Below are positions 17,599-26,007 of a DNA stretch of 56,098 bases, in pieces. Source of the DNA: Nitrospirota bacterium (GTDB taxonomy: Bacteria; Nitrospirota; Thermodesulfovibrionia; Thermodesulfovibrionales; SM23-35); the NCBI GenBank assembly GCA_014859105.1, contig JACUUX010000012.1:1-56098 (forward strand), given 5' to 3'. Under the pieces are notes generated by a model. That model saw nothing but the letters and a program-made list of their open reading frames with translations. It was not told the origin of the DNA and did not search any database. Position 1 is the first letter of the stretch, and each line of letters opens with the position of its first letter. A program made the position numbers and the translations under genes.

Positions 17599-19689
17599 CT
17601 ACCCCTGAGCAACAGCAAGCTTCGAAAAATCGGCAATCTTTGACACAGTCCTCCATATTTCGTTCAATAAGGCAAGCCTGTTGTTTTTAATTTCTGCTCT
17701 TTTATCCATTACGAGAACCTGATCAAAGAATTTATTAACAGGCTCTGTCAGAGATGAAAGGAGAGCAAGTGCATCATAAAATCTTCTGCTTGTCAAAAGT
17801 GCCGTCAGTTCAGACCTTATATAATCGAGCTTTTCTTTCAGGCTTTTTTCTGCGTCTTCCATCAGAAGCTCTTCCTTCAGTCCGGATATCGGAGTCTTCG
17901 GAATAATATTGTGAACACGCTTTATGGCTGTCAGAAAATCTCCAAACTCTTTTTTCCCCATAAACTTCTGAATTGCATCAAGCCTTTCCTTTATCTCTTT
18001 TAATTGAATGTCTGTTGAAAGTGAGATAATTGATTGTATAAGTTCCGGACGGTATTGCTGATCTGAAAAAAACGTCTCCAGCCTGTTACCGAAAAATCTT
18101 AAAATATTTTCTCTTGATTCTTTCGAGCCTTCTATATGCGAAAGGTTTTCCAGGGCTTTATCGATTAGCTCTTTTAATATTACTTCATAACCTTTATCCA
18201 TGATTATCGCTATAATGCCGAGTACCTGCCTCCTCAGTGCAAAAGGGTCTTCAGAGCCTGTGGGAGTGAGACCTATGGCAAAAAACGAAGCTATGTTGTC
18301 AATCTTATCAGCTATGCTGAGCAAGGCTCCTGTATCTGTACGTGGTAATCTCCCGCCTGAATGCGGAGGGAGGTACTGATCTTCAATGGCTTCTGCAACC
18401 TCCCTGTCTTCTCCGTTATGAATAGCATAATATTTTCCGATAACACCCTGGAGTTCAGGGAATTCCCGGACAACACCCGTGATCAGATCCGTTTTTGAAA
18501 GCCACGCAACTCTCGCTAGTTTCTGTTTTAACGAAGGCAGGATTTTATCACCGAGGAAATCAGCTATTGATACCAGCCGTTCTGTCTTATCATAAAGGCT
18601 GCCGAGACGTTCCTGGAATATTACTTTTTTCAGTTCCTCTATCCTTGCAGACAGTGGTTTCTTTATGTCCTCTTCATAATAAAATCTTGCATCCTCAAAA
18701 CGTGCTTTAATAACCCGTTCGGCCCCGATTCTTACAGTGTCTGAAATCTCTTCACCTGTGTTGCTTACCACAATGAAGCGACCGGTAATTCTTCCCTCTT
18801 TATCTTCTGCAGCAAAATACTTCTGATGATCTTTCATTACTGTTATGAGCAACTCCTCTGGAAGTTCGAGATATTCCTCTGAAAAATTTGCGAGAACAGG
18901 TACAGGATACTCAACGAGATTTATAACTGTTTCGAGCAGTTCAGGATCATCAACAGGTCTTTCATTGCAGGCTGATAGAAGTCCTTCCATCTTTTCTGTT
19001 ATGACCCTCTTCCTTTCCTCCTGGGAAACTATTACATAGTTGTTGGCAAGCAACTTTTTATAAGATGGGATTTCTTTAATCTGGAAGGCAGCAGGCGATA
19101 AAAATCTATGCCCCATGGTCATATTGCTGCTCTTTATCCCGTCTATCTCAAAAAAAATAACCTCTTTATCAAAAAGAGAAGTTATCCACCTTATGGGTCT
19201 GACAAACCTTACATTGCTGTTGCCCCATCTCATTGCCTTAGGAAGGTGTAATGAAAGCACAATTTTTTTGAATATCTCAGGCAATATCTCTCTGACATTT
19301 AACCCTTTCTCCTCTACAACTGCCACGACATACTCTCCCCTGTCCTTGCTTTTTATGATCAGATCTTCGACATTCACACCTAATGAATTTGCAAACCCTC
19401 TGGCAGCTTTTGCAGGTCTTCCGTTTTCATCAAAAGCAGCCTTTCTGGAAGGACCGAATACTTCCCTGACCCTGTCCTCCTGAACCGGAGGTATACCATC
19501 TGCTATAACCGCAAGTCTCCGTGGAGTCCCGTAGGTCTTTATGTCATTGAATTTTATATAACTTTCTTTCAGTATAGCCCCGGTATTTTCTTTCAGTTGT
19601 TGCAAAGCAGGAGTGATAAACCTTGCAGGCAGGTCCTCTGTCCCTATCTCGAGTAAAAATGAAGATTTCTGATTTACAGATTCACTCAT
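17599..19689 (-). CDS. glyS: Glycyl-tRNA synthetase beta subunit
   Basis: 696 residues, the tRNA-binding subunit of the bacterial alpha2beta2 enzyme. It starts with the family signature LLEIGTEDLPARFI. It has FGPSRKAAFDENGRPAKAARGFA, MRWGNSNVRFVRPIRWI, the HD-like domain (ITGVVREFPELQGVIGKYYA, DKIDNIASFFAIGLTPTGSEDPFALRRQ) and a C-terminal anticodon-binding domain. The alpha subunit glyQ, normally adjacent, is not beside it here. Confidence 0.95.
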   Translation of the reverse strand: MSESVNQKSSFLLEIGTEDLPARFITPALQQLKENTGAILKESYIKFNDIKTYGTPRRLAVIADGIPPVQEDRVREVFGPSRKAAFDENGRPAKAARGFANSLGVNVEDLIIKSKDRGEYVVAVVEEKGLNVREILPEIFKKIVLSLHLPKAMRWGNSNVRFVRPIRWITSLFDKEVIFFEIDGIKSSNMTMGHRFLSPAAFQIKEIPSYKKLLANNYVIVSQEERKRVITEKMEGLLSACNERPVDDPELLETVINLVEYPVPVLANFSEEYLELPEELLITVMKDHQKYFAAEDKEGRITGRFIVVSNTGEEISDTVRIGAERVIKARFEDARFYYEEDIKKPLSARIEELKKVIFQERLGSLYDKTERLVSIADFLGDKILPSLKQKLARVAWLSKTDLITGVVREFPELQGVIGKYYAIHNGEDREVAEAIEDQYLPPHSGGRLPRTDTGALLSIADKIDNIASFFAIGLTPTGSEDPFALRRQVLGIIAIIMDKGYEVILKELIDKALENLSHIEGSKESRENILRFFGNRLETFFSDQQYRPELIQSIISLSTDIQLKEIKERLDAIQKFMGKKEFGDFLTAIKRVHNIIPKTPISGLKEELLMEDAEKSLKEKLDYIRSELTALLTSRRFYDALALLSSLTEPVNKFFDQVLVMDKRAEIKNNRLALLNEIWRTVSKIADFSKLAVAQG

Positions 19690-19721
19690 CGGCTTTCATG
19701 TCTTTTGAAGCAAAAATGGTG

Positions 19722-19859
19722 TTATTCCTTTATCTCTAACTCGTTCTTAAGCCAGGCCACTATCTTTTTATTTACAGGGAACATCCCGAAATATTCTCCA
19801 GGCTTACCTTTCAGGTGGGACAGCCGTACCGGCTGTCCCTGATTTGTCAAAAGAATCGC
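19722..19859 (-). pseudogene. Possible 3' remnant of an unidentified gene
   Basis: An open stretch on the minus strand ends in a protein-like sequence (PGEYFGMFPVNKKIVAWL, then KNELEIKE and stop), 33 bases before glyS. Upstream it runs into the palindromic half of a MITE-like repeat and a stop codon. It has no good start. It may be the tail of a gene cut by the repeat, or chance. Confidence 0.25.
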
Positions 19860-19873
19860 TCACATCAGGTATA
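19817..19873. repeat. Half-copy of the 10464-10616 MITE-like element
   Basis: The palindrome GGGACAGCCG/CGGCTGTCCC is followed by AAAAGAATCGCTCA...AGGTATA, which matches one terminal inverted repeat plus its neighbouring palindrome. The other end is missing. Confidence 0.5.
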
Positions 19874-20014
19874 AGATATTTTAAAATTTAACATATCTGG
19901 TAATTTTTTATCTATTATTCCGGGAAACTCCATTAACACAATTAAGATTTACCTTGAGAGAAAAAAAGCTTATAATGAAAAAGTGAAGATTGAAAGAACT
20001 AAGGAGGATAAAGC

Positions 20015-21229
20015 ATGCTCGATATCAAAAGAATCGGCGTCATAACAAGCGGCGGGGATTGCGGAGGGCTCAATGCTGTGATTAAGGGAATAGCAAGAGA
20101 AGCCTACTATTCCGGGATTGAATCAGTTGCTATTCCTCACGGTTATGCAGGCCTTTATAACCTCGTAAAACTCGATGAAGTCGTGCTTCTTAATGCAGAA
20201 CGGGTAAGCCGTATAGAGGCTTCACTTGCAGGGTCAGAAGCAGGTCATTCACGCGTAAGGATAAGCAAAATAGAAGATCCGAATAAATATGACCGTATAA
20301 AGGACGGATTGAAAAAGTTTAAGATAGATGCCCTCATAATAAGCGGGGGTGACGATACGGGAAGTGTGGTGATAGACCTTATTTCTCAGGGGATTCCCTG
20401 TGTTCATGTGCCAAAGACAATGGATCTTGATCTTCAGTCATACAGCGTAGGCGGTGATTCTGCTATCAATAGAATAGCAGTCTTTACAAGGGACTTAAAG
20501 ACAACAGGCATGAGTCATAACCGGATACTTGTAATTGAGGTATTTGGGAGATATGTTGGTCATACTGCTTTCCGCGGCGGAATCGGTGCCGAGGCTGATT
20601 GCATTCTTATACCCGAAATACCTGTCGACTTCGATATAGTTTATGAGCATATGAAAACGACTTTCTTTGCCAGAATAGAAAGGAGTGATGTAAGGGCAGG
20701 GACATATATAACCGTTGTTGCAGAGGGAATCAAAACAGCTAACGGCGAGTTATTATACGATGAGACATCTCCTGTCGATGCCTTTGGCCACAGAAAACTT
20801 GCAGGTGCAGGAAGATATGTAAGGCAGCAGCTCGAAAGAAGGCTAAGGAGCGACCCGGAAGTAAAAGACTTCATGCAGAGGACCGGTATGTTCGCACAGG
20901 GGGTCTATGAAATACCGGAGGTCAGAGAAATAGTCCCGAGTCACCTTGTAAGGTCAGGCCATTCTTCTGCCTTTGATGTCAATTTTGGATATAAGGCAGG
21001 CGCAGCTGCAGTTTTTCTTTTAAAAGAGGGTAAAATCGGGAACACAGTCGTCAATATTGACGGCCATACGATTTACTACCAGCCAACTGCAGAGGTTATA
21101 AAGCGCAGAGAAGTGGACCTGACAGAGGTGTCAATCTTTGAAAGCCTCGGAACATGTTTTGGAAGAAAGCCTCAGAAGTTTGAATATGATCTCGCTGAAA
21201 TAAAAGGCCATATAGAAAGGCATCTGTGA
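20015..21229 (+). CDS. 6-phosphofructokinase, probably PPi-dependent
   Basis: 404 residues. Phosphorylates fructose-6-phosphate. GGDCGGLNAVIKG is the phosphate-donor loop. GGDDT (111-115) has Asp where ATP-dependent enzymes have Gly, and PKTMDLDL has Lys134; this pair is the known mark of pyrophosphate use. D137 is the catalytic base. MGRxxG is replaced by EVFGRYVGHTA, and the substrate loop AEG is present. The ribosome binding site (AAGGAGG) is good. PPi-linked glycolysis fits an anaerobe with low energy yield. Monocistronic. Confidence 0.85.
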   Translation: MLDIKRIGVITSGGDCGGLNAVIKGIAREAYYSGIESVAIPHGYAGLYNLVKLDEVVLLNAERVSRIEASLAGSEAGHSRVRISKIEDPNKYDRIKDGLKKFKIDALIISGGDDTGSVVIDLISQGIPCVHVPKTMDLDLQSYSVGGDSAINRIAVFTRDLKTTGMSHNRILVIEVFGRYVGHTAFRGGIGAEADCILIPEIPVDFDIVYEHMKTTFFARIERSDVRAGTYITVVAEGIKTANGELLYDETSPVDAFGHRKLAGAGRYVRQQLERRLRSDPEVKDFMQRTGMFAQGVYEIPEVREIVPSHLVRSGHSSAFDVNFGYKAGAAAVFLLKEGKIGNTVVNIDGHTIYYQPTAEVIKRREVDLTEVSIFESLGTCFGRKPQKFEYDLAEIKGHIERHL

Positions 21230-21244
21230 GCAACTTCAATAAAC

Positions 21245-22138
21245 TCATATATTGAGCCCCCAGATTGAAGGCTCTTCTGCCTTGACATCAGCCACATATG
21301 CGTTTACTTCCTTCCTGTATGCTTTATGAAGGAGTTTCGTTACATTGCCTATATTATATTCAGATTTATCGGTCTTTGAGACCGGCATTACCTCAAGGGT
21401 AGTGTTGGTAATAAAAACCTCTTCTGCTGAGTAAATATCTTCTTTAGTGAATCTTCCTTCTTTAACCTTCATGTACTCCCGTATCGCAAGGTCTATTATA
21501 GTCCCGCGGGTTATACCGTCAAGTATTCCGCATTCCAGTGAGGGAGTATAGAGTACGCCACTCTTGTAAAAGAAAACGTTGCAGACAGTACCTTCGGTAA
21601 GCTCTCCATTTGCGTTTAACATGATAGCTTCATATGCACCTGCCCTTTTTGCTTCTATCCTTGCAAGTATGTTATTGAGAAAATTCAGGGACTTAATCTG
21701 TGGATTTATTGCCTCTTTCAGGTTCCTTCTTATGCTGGAAACGATCATGCTTATTCCATTCTGATAGAGTGTCTTCGGATATTCCTTAAATTTTTGTGCT
21801 ATTATTACAACCGTAGGCTCCGGGCAGAGTTCCGGATTAAGACCCAATGCTCCCCGTCCTCTTGATACAGTCAACCGCAGGTAAGCATTTCTCAGGCTGT
21901 TGGCGATCAAAGTCTCATATACAGAAATTTTTAAGGCGTCTGTTTCAAGCGGAATAGTAAGCCCGATGAGTGAAGCAGACCGGTAAAGCCTTTTTATGTG
22001 TTCATCGAGCTTGAATATAACACCATCATATACCCTCATTGTTTCATAAATCCCGTCGCCGTAGAGAAAACCGTGGTCAAAAACAGAGACTGATGCCTCT
22101 TTTGAAGGTACAAGTTTTCCGTTCAGATACACGTACAT
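21245..22138 (-). CDS. ilvE: Class IV aminotransferase, probably branched-chain amino acid aminotransferase
   Basis: 297 residues, a PLP enzyme of fold type IV. YLNGKLVPSKEASVSVFDHGFLYGDGIYE is the canonical start (read in pieces). K149 in PQIKSLNFL is the Schiff-base lysine, ELTEGTVCNVFF carries the cofactor-contacting Glu, and GILDGITRG the phosphate loop. The sequence favours branched-chain specificity, but D-alanine aminotransferase or aminodeoxychorismate lyase cannot be excluded from sequence alone. The next gene on the same strand lies 33 bases upstream. Confidence 0.82.
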   Translation of the reverse strand: MYVYLNGKLVPSKEASVSVFDHGFLYGDGIYETMRVYDGVIFKLDEHIKRLYRSASLIGLTIPLETDALKISVYETLIANSLRNAYLRLTVSRGRGALGLNPELCPEPTVVIIAQKFKEYPKTLYQNGISMIVSSIRRNLKEAINPQIKSLNFLNNILARIEAKRAGAYEAIMLNANGELTEGTVCNVFFYKSGVLYTPSLECGILDGITRGTIIDLAIREYMKVKEGRFTKEDIYSAEEVFITNTTLEVMPVSKTDKSEYNIGNVTKLLHKAYRKEVNAYVADVKAEEPSIWGLNI

Positions 22139-22171
22139 GTTTGCATTATACCATTAACCCGGAAAAATGCA

Positions 22172-22981
22172 TTACCGCCTGAAATTCCATTCATCTGACA
22201 TATATTTCCGAACTTCAAGCTCCCGGGCAAGTTCAATCTCCTGCTCCGATGGATATGAAAGAATCAGCTTGATGTTAAATATCTCTTCGAAAGAATTCCT
22301 GATACTGTTCTTGACTTTATCTGTCTTTATTGCCGGAAATAAATCCCTCAAGCCAATAAGTGACCTGCTTAAATCAGGGGTGTTATCAATTCCGAATATC
22401 CTGATCGTCTCTTTTTTATCAACACTAAAAGGTATAGTACCCTGCTGAAGCAGGCCGTCAGTCCATCTCTTCTGTGCAGAGCCTATAATCTTCGTATCGT
22501 TTACAGTTATCTCACAGTATGAAACAGAGTTGAAACATAAAGGATTTATTTTCCGGTCTATAGCCTGCAACGAACGGGGGTTTTTTCTGTTCATCGCAAT
22601 CTCAGCTGAAAGGCCGATTTTCGATAATGATGAAATTAGCGCCGTGCTTATTTTTTTATAACTATCTATCAAACCCTTTGAAAAAGGCCCTGATATTGTT
22701 TTTACAGAAAAGCTGTATGTAACCCCTTCTCCGTGCAGGATTGCACGGCCTCCTGTAGCTCTTCTTACGATAGGGATATTTTTCCCGCTGCAATATTCAA
22801 CATCGATTTCGCCGGACTTCTGAAAATATCCTATGCTGACTGCTAATGTGTCCCATCCGTAAATCCTCAGGGTTGGCGGCATAATCTCTTTTCTGACTGA
22901 AACCGCTATAGCCTCATCAATAGCCATATTGTAAGCAGCACCGCAAATTCCCGAATCTATAAAACGCCAGGTGTCAGTCAT
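22172..22981 (-). CDS. Lipoate-protein ligase A / LipM-like octanoyltransferase
   Basis: 269 residues of the biotin/lipoate A/B family. RRATGGRAILHGEGVTYSF is the acyl-binding loop, and KIIGSAQKR has the conserved lysine. A cysteine in PLCFNSVSYCEI sits where LipM octanoyltransferases carry their acyl-enzyme Cys. It may thus be LipM (moving octanoate from ACP to GcvH) rather than an ATP-dependent ligase. The ligase C-terminal domain is not obvious. The 33-base spacing suggests co-transcription with the aminotransferase. Confidence 0.78.
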   Translation of the reverse strand: MTDTWRFIDSGICGAAYNMAIDEAIAVSVRKEIMPPTLRIYGWDTLAVSIGYFQKSGEIDVEYCSGKNIPIVRRATGGRAILHGEGVTYSFSVKTISGPFSKGLIDSYKKISTALISSLSKIGLSAEIAMNRKNPRSLQAIDRKINPLCFNSVSYCEITVNDTKIIGSAQKRWTDGLLQQGTIPFSVDKKETIRIFGIDNTPDLSRSLIGLRDLFPAIKTDKVKNSIRNSFEEIFNIKLILSYPSEQEIELARELEVRKYMSDEWNFRR

Positions 22982-23068
22982 GGAAAAATATAAAATGGAT
23001 GGTCTATATTAATCAATGCTGGCAAGAAAAAGTTTTCTGTGGTATGCTTTTTGATTATGTCGAATATA

Positions 23069-23722
23069 ATGGTCAAACACCTTAAAGTTAACATCCTGAT
23101 TCCGGCATTTTCTATCCTTATTTTTTCTGTTTTACTTTTTACCCTGTCTGCTGCTTCTGCTGCTCAGGATGAAGTTAAGAAGATACAGAAGGCTTATGAA
23201 GATATTAAAGATATGAGCGGTAGTTTTATCCAGAAGAGTTACATAAAGGATCTGAACCGTACGGATATATTTACAGGTCAATTCTTTATAAAAATGCCGA
23301 TGAAGATGAAATGGGATTATAAAGGAGAAGACCCTCAGGAAGTTTCAATAAATAATGACGAGATCATTATTTATCAGAAAAAGGAAAAACAGGCGTTCAG
23401 GAGCAAATTTGACAGGGAAACCTATGGACAGGCGCCTATAGCCCTTTTGGGCGGGTTCGGGAAAATACAGGAAGAATTCCTTGTATCCGGGAAAAACGAT
23501 AAACTGCTTCTTAAGCCAAAAAAGCCTACGGGCAACATCGTTTCTATTGAAATTATACTTTCTGAACATGGTTTCCCGATAAGCTCTTTCATCATTTATG
23601 ACTTATATTCAAACAGAATCGAAATAGCATTGAAAGATATAAAGATTAATACAGGCATAGAAGATAAAATGTTTGAAATTTCATTTCCTGAAGGCGTGAG
23701 TATTTACGAATATAACCCTTGA
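23069..23722 (+). CDS. lolA: LolA-like outer-membrane lipoprotein carrier
   Basis: 217 residues from the preferred start MVKHLKVNILIP; alternative starts are an ATG at 23057 and a GTG at 23039. It has a signal peptide with cleavage after SAASA. The mature domain is an unclosed beta-barrel: VKKIQKAYEDIKDMSGSFIQKSY, GQFFIKMPMKMKWDYKGEDPQEV and VSIEIILSEHGFPISSF match LolA. LolA ferries lipoproteins across the periplasm; LolB or other Lol genes are not adjacent. Ribosome binding site weak. Confidence 0.82.
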   Translation: MVKHLKVNILIPAFSILIFSVLLFTLSAASAAQDEVKKIQKAYEDIKDMSGSFIQKSYIKDLNRTDIFTGQFFIKMPMKMKWDYKGEDPQEVSINNDEIIIYQKKEKQAFRSKFDRETYGQAPIALLGGFGKIQEEFLVSGKNDKLLLKPKKPTGNIVSIEIILSEHGFPISSFIIYDLYSNRIEIALKDIKINTGIEDKMFEISFPEGVSIYEYNP

Positions 23723-23842
23723 ACATTCATGAGAACTTTCTTCTGTCCATTTTTTTATTATTCTTTAATTTATTGTATATTGAAATAATTTTTAATATCC
23801 TGAACATTAGTGACATGAAATATCCGTTTAAGGAGGCATTCT

Positions 23843-24313
23843 ATGCTTGAGGTTGATATCCCCGGATTTGGTCTGGTAAAACTCAGGCATTTAGTCTCTG
23901 ATTTCACAGGAACACTGTCTGTTGATGGAAAACTCGGTCCAGGAGTAAAAGAGACGCTTAATAAGATAGCCGAATTTCTTAAAATTCACATACTCACTGC
24001 AGATACATTCGGCAGAGCAAAAAAAGAACTCGAAGGAGTTTTTTGTGAAACACATATTATCACAGGGAAAGACCACGATGTTCAAAAAGAACTCTATATT
24101 AAAAAGCTCGGTGCTGAAAGTGTAGTTGCCACCGGTAACGGAATCAATGACAGAAAGATGTTAAAGGCAGCAAAAATCGGGATAGCAGTCTGTCTTAAAG
24201 AGGGATGTGCAAAGGATGCATATGTATCTTCAGATATTATTGTTGCATCTGCCCTTGATGCCTTAGAGCTGTTACTGAACACAAAGAGGCTGAAGGCAAC
24301 TTTAAGGTTTTAA
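23843..24313 (+). CDS. HAD-superfamily phosphatase (P-type-ATPase-like soluble domain)
   Basis: 156 residues. Motif I is SDFTGTL (nucleophile Asp in DFTGT), motif II ILTADTFG, motif III lysine KKLGAESV, and motif IV GNGINDRKMLKAA. This is the compact HAD core resembling the catalytic domain of P-type ATPases, without any membrane part. Such small proteins occur in many anaerobes. The substrate is unknown. It has a strong ribosome binding site (AAGGAGG) and stands alone. Confidence 0.82.
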   Translation: MLEVDIPGFGLVKLRHLVSDFTGTLSVDGKLGPGVKETLNKIAEFLKIHILTADTFGRAKKELEGVFCETHIITGKDHDVQKELYIKKLGAESVVATGNGINDRKMLKAAKIGIAVCLKEGCAKDAYVSSDIIVASALDALELLLNTKRLKATLRF

Positions 24314-24314
24314 T

Positions 24315-25082
24315 TTAATAAACCATCTGCCCTGTAATAAACCTGTATGCCCTTTCATCTTTTGGCCTTTCAAAAAATTCTTTTTTCGTTCCGTAATCAA
24401 CAATTCTTCCGTCATACATGAATAAGACCATATCTGCAAGTCTTTGAGCCTGAAAAATATTATGAGACACCATAATAATGGTCATCCTGTCACGTCCTTT
24501 TAATCTGGAAATCATCTCCTCTATCATCTCGGTACTTTGAGGATCCAGAGAAGCAGTCGGTTCATCAAGAAAAAGCACTTCCGGTTTCAACACAATCGCC
24601 CTCGCTATGCCAAGTCTCTGTGTCTCACCGCTTGAAAGTGTCAGTGCATTGAGTTTTTTCTTATGTGCCAGGCCTACAAATTCCAGAACCTCGTTTACCT
24701 TTACCTCAATGTCTCTCTTTTTATATACGCGTATCTTCAAACCGTACGCTACATTATCAAATACAGTTGTGTTGAACAGGCCGATTTTAGGGAGCACAAG
24801 GGTTATTTTACGTCTGAGCTTAATATCTTTTTTTAAACCCCCCTTTAATCCCACCCCTGGTAAAGAGGGATTCAGGGCAGTAGTATCTGAATAATATTTC
24901 ACCTCTCCGCTATCAGGATCTTCCAGGAGCGCACATATTCTGAGAAATGTAGATTTTCCGCTGCCATTGGGTCCCATCAGAATATAGACGCACCCTCTAT
25001 CAAAGGAAAAAGAACATTCTTTTAGAACAGATTTTCCATTGTAACTTTTACAGACATTGTCTGCTGTAAATCTCAGGCTCAT
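24315..25082 (-). CDS. tupC: Tungstate-type ABC transporter ATP-binding protein
   Basis: 255 residues. Walker A is GPNGSGKST, the signature motif LSSGETQRLGIARA, Walker B VLFLDEPTASLD, and the switch His is in MVSHN. Close to TupC by its LFNTTVFDNVAYGL segment and by the adjacent tupB. Residues about 67-84 (LNPSLPGVGLKGGLKK) are an insertion encoded by the C-rich dispersed repeat, between strands of the ATP-binding lobe. The frame is intact. Start and tupB stop overlap as TAATG, so translation is coupled. Confidence 0.88.
   Translation of the reverse strand: MSLRFTADNVCKSYNGKSVLKECSFSFDRGCVYILMGPNGSGKSTFLRICALLEDPDSGEVKYYSDTTALNPSLPGVGLKGGLKKDIKLRRKITLVLPKIGLFNTTVFDNVAYGLKIRVYKKRDIEVKVNEVLEFVGLAHKKKLNALTLSSGETQRLGIARAIVLKPEVLFLDEPTASLDPQSTEMIEEMISRLKGRDRMTIIMVSHNIFQAQRLADMVLFMYDGRIVDYGTKKEFFERPKDERAYRFITGQMVY
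24836..24880. repeat. C-rich dispersed repeat inside tupC
   Basis: ACCCCCCTTTAATCCC...CCTGGTAAAGAGGGATTCAGGG, the same family as the copies at 800, 14715, 15679 and 51557. It is translated in frame in the ATPase. Confidence 0.55.
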
Positions 25083-25783
25083 TAACCTCTCCGGGACCCC
25101 CTCTTCTGTATGTAATAAAGAGCGATGTTGATAATGAACGAAAGTGTTAGTAATATTATCCCCAGTGCTATTGCAAGTTCAAAGTTTCCCTTATCCGTTT
25201 CGAGTGCTATTGTGGTTGTCATAACCCTCGTGTAACCGGCAATATTTCCTCCGACAATAAGTACTGCCCCGACTTCTGCCATTACCCTGCCTAAAGCTGC
25301 TATTATGGCTGCCATGATACCATATCGGGCTTCTTTAATTACAGTAACAGCCATCTGGGAAGGTGTTGCTCCGAGAGTAAGAGAAGCATGTCTGATTACA
25401 GGATCGACTTTTATTATGGCAGAATGGGAAATAGCTGCAACAATAGGAAAAGCAAGTATGCTCTGGGCTATTACCATAGCTGAGGGCGTGTAGAGTAACC
25501 CCATGAAGCCGAATGGGCCGCTTCTCGACAATATAAGATAGAGAAAAAGTCCGGCAACAACAGGAGGAAGTCCCATAAAGGTATTCATAACGCTTATGAG
25601 CAGTCCGCGTAAGGGAAACTGTTTTAATCCTGTAAAAGCACCGAGTAAAAGTCCCGAAACTCCGGCTATAAAAAGTGCAAGACCTGATACTTTGAGTGAT
25701 AGGAAAATGATACCCAGTAATTCTGCATCGAGATGTATGATTAAAAGAAAAGCCTTCCTGAATCCTTCTATGATAGTATCCAT
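25082..25783 (-). CDS. tupB: Tungstate-type ABC transporter permease
   Basis: 233 residues with five to six membrane helices. The permease loop is RHASLTLGATPSQMAVTVIKEARYG (in the usual EAA position), followed by AALGRVMAEVGAVLIVGGNIAGYTR, which is typical of TupB/WtpB relatives. It partners TupA outside and TupC inside. It lies 224 bases behind the DUF3373 porin gene, in the same direction. Confidence 0.88.
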   Translation of the reverse strand: MDTIIEGFRKAFLLIIHLDAELLGIIFLSLKVSGLALFIAGVSGLLLGAFTGLKQFPLRGLLISVMNTFMGLPPVVAGLFLYLILSRSGPFGFMGLLYTPSAMVIAQSILAFPIVAAISHSAIIKVDPVIRHASLTLGATPSQMAVTVIKEARYGIMAAIIAALGRVMAEVGAVLIVGGNIAGYTRVMTTTIALETDKGNFELAIALGIILLTLSFIINIALYYIQKRGSRRG

Positions 25784-25879
25784 AATAAAAAATAAAGAAA
25801 AACCAACAGACTTTAATATTCTACATTAAAAATAAACAAGGTGCTGGAAATGTTATTCAAAGGCATAGATAACATGCTG

Positions 25880-25898
25880 CCCTGAATCAAGTTCAGGG
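25880..25898. repeat. Small hairpin repeat upstream of tupB
   Basis: CCCTGAA...TTCAGGG, part of the dispersed palindromic family, in the gap between the porin gene and tupB. It could act as a partial terminator or mRNA stabiliser within the cluster. The rest of the gap shows nothing. Confidence 0.4.
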
Positions 25899-26007
25899 TA
25901 TTTCAGCTGAAAAGACAACTGCGAAATCAAAATCAAAGAAAGCAAAAACATAGAGAAGTAAAAACCGTAGCGTTTGATTAAAAAAGCATTGAGCCCCGGA
26001 TATCTTT

